Position numbers and translations under genes: made by a program. A model generated the notes under the pieces. It saw only the letters and a list, made by a program, of their open reading frames with translations, had not been told where the DNA came from and did no database searches. A stretch of 18,720 nt of DNA. It comes from Ophiostoma sp. CBS 140.51 (Eukaryota > Ascomycota > Sordariomycetes > Ophiostomatales > Ophiostomataceae). Positions 14,430 to 18,720 of this stretch are shown here, in pieces (position 1 is the stretch's first letter; each line of letters begins with the position of its first letter). The stretch lies in assembly GCA_029298735.1 (NCBI GenBank), contig JANSLP010000483.1, positions 1 to 18,720 on the forward strand. Reading direction: 5' to 3'.

Positions 14430-17375
14430 ATGGCGGGCCATGACGACGACCAGTCGCCTTTGCTCGGCTCCGAACCCGAACGCGACGCAGCCACGACGTC
14501 CGCCGCCGAGACGACGCCTCTTCTCGCAGGGGACAGCAGCAGTGCCCAGCTGCGGTATGACGGCTCATCCGTCGACGACGATGCCGCTTCTCATCACACT
14601 CGAGTTCCAGGCAGTGATGGGGCATCTATCCGCTCCACCAAGAAGTCAGGACGGCGATGGCCATCGATTGTCGCCATTCTTATTCTCGGACTAGCCTCTG
14701 TGTCCATCATTGTCCTAGCTTACTTCGTGCCCGCCGCGGTCGAGGAATACGCAAAGCGGGGTGTCGTGATCGAGCCGACAAATCTGTCACTCGAATCCAT
14801 CACTACCGACGGCGTGCGCGCGCGCATTCAAGCAAACTTCCGTCTCGATGGGTCGCGAGTAAAGAATGACCAGGTCAGACGCATTGGCCAGACAGCAACG
14901 TGGATCATCCGCAAGTTGGGCACCGAGCAAACGACCCTCAGCGTCTATCTGCCCGACCTTTCGAATGTGCTTTTGGGGTCGGCCCAGATCCCACCATTGG
15001 TCATCGACCTGGTTGATGGGCACACGACCGCAATCGATTTTGTCGCCGATCTTGTTCCGGGCGATGCTGAAGGCATCCGCAGCATCGCCAACCAGTGGCT
15101 CGAAGGCCGCCTCGGCTCTGTCCGCCTCCGGGGAAAGGCGGACATTGCGCTGAAGACAGGGCTTATTCCCCTGGGCACTCATACCGTGTCTGAGTCACTA
15201 GTTTTTGAAGGTCAATACCTCTACCGTTCTTTTGCGTCGTTGTATTTTGGGGAGAAGTTTATCATGTAGAAACAAAGTTGTGGGGAGATGGTTTATTTCT
15301 CTCTTTTCTCCTTCAAATTTATTGCCAAAACGGTAGTGCCGCTGACGGCACCCGCATTTTACTTTTCCATTTCTCTCTCTGTTAAATATATTTTCTAACT
15401 GGTATCTGTGCAGCCAACCAACTTCCCGACCTCCCAAAGTACGATATCGATCGTATTATCTTCCAGGAGATCGACATTCCTGGCAAAAGCGACCGAGCAA
15501 TGGGCGCTGAGCTGTCGATCTCTGCCTACAACAATTTCCCTGTGCAAGTCGATATTCCCCCACTTGCATTTGAGATCTTTGTTCCGAACTGCAACGCTCT
15601 TGATCCTGTTATTCAAGTCGCCGATGCCATCACTGCGCCGGTCGCCCTACGGCCAAAGTCTACCGTTCACGTCGATGTGAACGGTACAGTGCAGGAGCTG
15701 CCCGACTCATTGACGGCCCTTTGCCCAGGCTCGAAATCGTCACCCTTGGACTTGTTTTTGAAGCAATACCTGAATGGAGACGATGCCGTGGTCTACGTCC
15801 GTGGCAAGAAGCAGTCTCTAGATGGCACACCGGATTGGATCAGTGATATTCTTTCGAGCATCACGGTCCCAGTTCCGTTCCCCGGCAGGACTTTTGACAA
15901 CCTCATTAAAGAATTTTCTCTGACGGACGTCAAATTCACTCTTCCTGATCCGCTGGCCGACCCCGACGAACCGGAGTCGAATCCTACCGTGTCTGGCACC
16001 ATTCTTGTCACGGCCGCTCTGCCCTCGCAGATGAACTTTGCCATCAACGTGACAAGTGTCCGCGCCAATGCCGACGTCTTCTACCACGGTGACAAGCTTG
16101 GCGAGCTGAACTTGGACAAGTGGCAGGCTGCCAACTCGACAATGACCAAAGCAACTCCGGACCACGGCACAACACTCGAGATCCAGTCCAGAATCGATAA
16201 TGCTCCGCTCAATGTCACGGACGGTGACGTCCTCACGGAAGTTATCCAGAAGTTGCTTTTCGGGGGTGATCACGTCAACTTGAAAATCAAGGCTCTTGTC
16301 GATATCCGCGTCGACACCATTCTCGGGCAACTGGAGCTCAAGGATGTACCCGCCGAAGGAAAGGTTCCCGTAAAACGTCCGTACTAGGTTTGTTTCCTAT
16401 CCGAGAAATTGTTAGAGAACTTGTCAGTGGTACATTACACCGAGAATCACGCTTTGCTTGGCGAGAGCCTGTTGAGCCTTGTGTATGTCTATTTACTGAC
16501 ATCTTTTCCCTCGCCCAGCAATCGCGTCTGGAACATTCGGTGAACTATCTCCACAGGTTGGAGACATTGAGATCTTAGACACCACACAAAACTCCATCAC
16601 ACTACAGGCAGTTGTCAACATCACCAACCCGACTGAATATGCAGCATACATACCATCTATCAGCGTCCATATTCTTTGCAACGACAGCTTGATTGGTACA
16701 GCGAGTGCCGAGAACCTCAATGTTGTCGCAGGAAACAACACAAACCTAGTTGTAGGTGCCACATGGGACCCGTCGCTTGGCGGCGAAACTGGTTTAGAGA
16801 TTGGTCGCAACCTCCTTTCGGAGTTCGTTTCTGGCTTCAATGTCTCACTCACAGTACGGGCATACCGTGGGAGCATCCCTCTGCAGCCCATACTTGGAGA
16901 TGCGCTGTCCAAATTTAATTTCACGCTCCAAGCGCCAAGACTAGCACTGCCAGGCAGCGGAGATGACGATGACACCGGTGACAACGATGGCAAGGAGGGC
17001 ACAGCCAAGCACAGCTTCATTCGTGATGCCACGTTCCACGTGTTCTCCTCCACGGCATCTTTTATTCTTGCCTCTCCGTTGGTTAAAAACACGCTTTATA
17101 TTGAGTCTATCAACGCGATAGCATATTACAACCATACCGAACTCGTTGGCACCATCGTCTCTGACGTCGTATTTGGCACACCACCTGGGCTTTCAGAGAC
17201 GCCAAAGCTGCCCGTGGAATGGTCCCCTGATTCTGTCGGGTTTGACAAGCTGCGGAAAGCTCTTGGTGGAGTTCTGAAGCTAGATGCCAGAGCTGAGGTC
17301 GGCGTCAAAATTGGACAATGGCGGCAAAAGATTTGGTATGAAGGTGCAGGAATTGGCGCCCATGTACGGCCATAG
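14430..17375 (+). CDS. TAG1: Tag1-like single-pass vacuolar membrane protein (DUF3712 family)
   Basis: Exons are 14430-15210, 15414-16376 and 16519-17375; the product is 866 residues. The start is ATG in taaacATGGCG; upstream the frame offers only GTG. A 76-residue cytosolic tail precedes one membrane span (about 77-101, WPSIVAILILGLASVSIIVL) and a large lumenal part of repeated beta-rich DUF3712 modules (for example AMGAELSISAYNNFPVQVD; QNSITLQAVVNITNPTEYAA) with many N-glycosylation sequons (NVT, NIT, NFT, NHT). The tail has two acidic dileucine motifs, DQSPLL and ETTPLL, which fit AP-3 sorting to the vacuole. Yeast Tag1 (YLR173W) is a vacuolar membrane protein needed to end autophagy; many fungal relatives carry the doubtful label pre-rRNA processing protein. 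Intron 1 (203 bp, GTCAAT donor) and intron 2 (142 bp, GTCCGT donor) have weak donors but good branch points and acceptors. They rejoin the FEANQLPDLPKYDI and VPVKPIASGTFGEL contexts, which fit my memory of the family. Confidence 0.83.
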
Positions 17376-18004
17376 ACCCACGGCCGCTGTTTCCCCTTGA
17401 TTTGTTGTTTTTGCGCTGCTTTTTTTTTATATCATTCTTTATGTTCATGACTAGCGTTGCTTTGGCGTTATGAGTAGTTGGTATAACGGTTTGCTTATTG
17501 GCCCATTGGCTCCACTGTTACAATAGGGTCCGTTCTGTCTTGCGACCTAGGGGTTCGTCTGATACCTGTTCTTTATCACTGACAATGAAATTATTTCTAT
17601 CTCACTATCGTACATTCCGAGCGTTTATATTGCACTCTCACTTTCAAGCCTGCCTGGGTTTAAGTTGGCGGCATCGGTTACAGACAGATACAGCCTGTTA
17701 AGTGTCCCATAGCAGGAGAACAGGGAGGTCGCGTAATTTGCCTTTTCTTTCTTTTTTTGGGTTGATTTTTATAGAATGTTCTGCCCTGCAATGCAAAAAG
17801 AAGAACTTGATTGACCCTAAACCCATCCCCCTAAACAAACAAATAAACTCCCAATCGGCTGCATTTTTTTTAAAACCCGTCGTATTTTTTTCACTACATC
17901 CGGCGCCGGTATTATGTGTGAGATTTCGGTCGGAGAGAAAGGTGTCGGTATCACATCGCTGTTTGTCGTTGTCGTCACTCTGCCACTGCTACTACAGCGG
18001 TGAT
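17376..18004. other. convergent 3' flanks of the Tag1-like gene and eS10, no gene seen
   Basis: This AT-rich sequence with T runs (17422-17429, 17750-17757) and a plus-strand AATAAA at 17842-17847 lies between two facing stop codons. The AATAAA is 467 bp past the Tag1 stop, which is far for a 3' untranslated region but possible. An open plus-strand frame from 17702 runs into the antisense of eS10 and is rejected. Confidence 0.6.
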
Positions 18005-18720
18005 TTACGACGGGGGAGCAGCACCGCGGCCACGGCCGAAGCCACCGCGGAACTGAGGAGCGAACTCGCCGGGAGCACCACCCTCCTTGCCCTCGCCAGC
18101 ATCGCGTCTCCGGTAGCCACCCTCGCGGTCTCCCCGGTCACCACCGCGGCCGCGGCCACCGAACGGCCGGCGCTCGCGCTCCTCGCCGCCCATCATGCCA
18201 CGAGGCGGGGCATGAGACCGCTGCTGCTTGATGTGGGTGGAGGGGACGATCTCAGCGGGCAGGTGCAGCCACTCGCGGAGGTAGTCGAGACCCTATAATG
18301 GCACGTGTTAGCTACTCCGTCCTCCAAATAATTTTCCCTGTCCGTGTCGATGCATCCAGTGTGACCCTTGCTGTCGAAATTGCAATGGAGCATGAAGGCC
18401 GGATGAACGAAGCGCAATTAATCGTGTGTTGTTCGGGGTAAGATTCGTACCTCAGGGGTGAGGGTGTAGTAGTACCACTGCCAAGAGAACTGGGTCTTGA
18501 CGAAGCCCTTCGAGGTCAGAGACTGGCAAGCCTATTTTATATCCAGTCAGTATTTTTGCGCATATATTGGCGAAGCCGTATTTGCTTTCCAGTCTTCGTT
18601 TCGTCGGGTTGTTCGGGTCGGGGGGTGTCGCTGAGTCGAGTCGAGTTGTCGTAGTGATCGTGGCGTTTTCGCGGAAAGCTATTCTTTTGCGCGTAAGAAA
18701 TCCGCACTTTGGGCGTGCGC
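18005..18720 (-). CDS. RPS10: 40S ribosomal protein eS10 (5' end outside window)
   Basis: Two coding exons are present, 18531-18451 and 18292-18005, separated by a 158 bp intron; upstream coding sequence lies beyond the right edge. The 123 residues seen match eS10: ACQSLTSKGFVKTQFSWQWY, YYTLTPE joined to GLDYLREWLHLPAEIVPSTH, IKQQRSHAPPRGM, then a Gly/Arg-rich tail (FGGRGRGGDRGDREGG) ending GRGAAPPS. Family members are about 150-170 residues, so roughly the first 40 (usually starting MLIPK) are missing. From 18532 to the edge I find no exon, so at least 189 bp of intron precedes exon ACQSL, with an ATACTGAC branch point near 18547. The protein sits at the head-beak of the small subunit near the mRNA entry. 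The RG-rich tail is a likely arginine methylation target, as in human eS10. Confidence 0.95.

Noticed and set aside
15191..15197. TGAGTCA (reverse of the CPC1 site)
   Set aside because: It lies inside the Tag1-like coding exon and is most likely a chance match.
17702..18298. 198-residue plus-strand frame rich in Ala and Thr at its end
   Set aside because: The alanine-rich part is antisense to the eS10 RG-rich exon, and the first part is AT-rich flank.

Overview
The window is nuclear DNA of a filamentous ascomycete, most likely a sordariomycete. The signs are genes split by short introns (50-203 bp) with CTAAC/CTGAC branch points and (Y)AG acceptors, fungal-type protein families throughout, and roughly 0.2-2.3 kb between genes. 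I cannot name the genus or species from sequence alone. I rebuilt all exon structures by hand from reading frames, splice signals and family conservation.

Layout, left to right. (1) 1-120: a possible exon of an otherwise unseen minus-strand gene, beside a 19-T run. (2) 488-4094, minus: a three-exon, 1148-residue DENN-domain Rab-GEF-like protein with a C1 (diacylglycerol-type) zinc finger. (3) 4095-6409: a 2.3 kb gene-poor stretch, the left part strongly purine-rich on the + strand, carrying a recurring TACTCCGTA word. (4) 6410-7567, minus: a TRAPPC13-like subunit of the TRAPP vesicle-tethering complex, with a non-canonical GC-AG intron. (5) 7981-10291, minus: a nine-exon KHDC4-type tandem-KH RNA-binding protein with a 22-nt microexon and a 69-nt stop-free intron. 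(6) 11213-12274, plus: ILV6, the regulatory subunit of acetolactate synthase. (7) 12486-13675, minus: mitochondrial ornithine carbamoyltransferase, convergent with ILV6. (8) 14430-17375, plus: a Tag1-like vacuolar membrane protein with two acidic dileucine motifs. (9) 18005-18720, minus: ribosomal protein eS10, whose 5' end lies outside the window.

Functional links. The window is core housekeeping sequence. I see no transposon, secondary-metabolite cluster, virus, CRISPR array or tRNA. Two themes recur. DENN, TRAPPC13 and Tag1 all belong to membrane traffic and the vacuole. ILV6 and ornithine carbamoyltransferase are both mitochondrial amino-acid biosynthesis proteins, and each has a perfect TGACTCA (CPC1/Gcn4-type) site 137-190 bp upstream of its ATG, which suggests shared general amino-acid control. 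Tag1 has a palindromic TCACGTGA E-box about 300 bp upstream.

I did not find a convincing undescribed system. The observations most worth a second look are the splicing peculiarities, the paired TGACTCA sites, the dispersed TACTCCGTA word and the E-box of the vacuolar gene.
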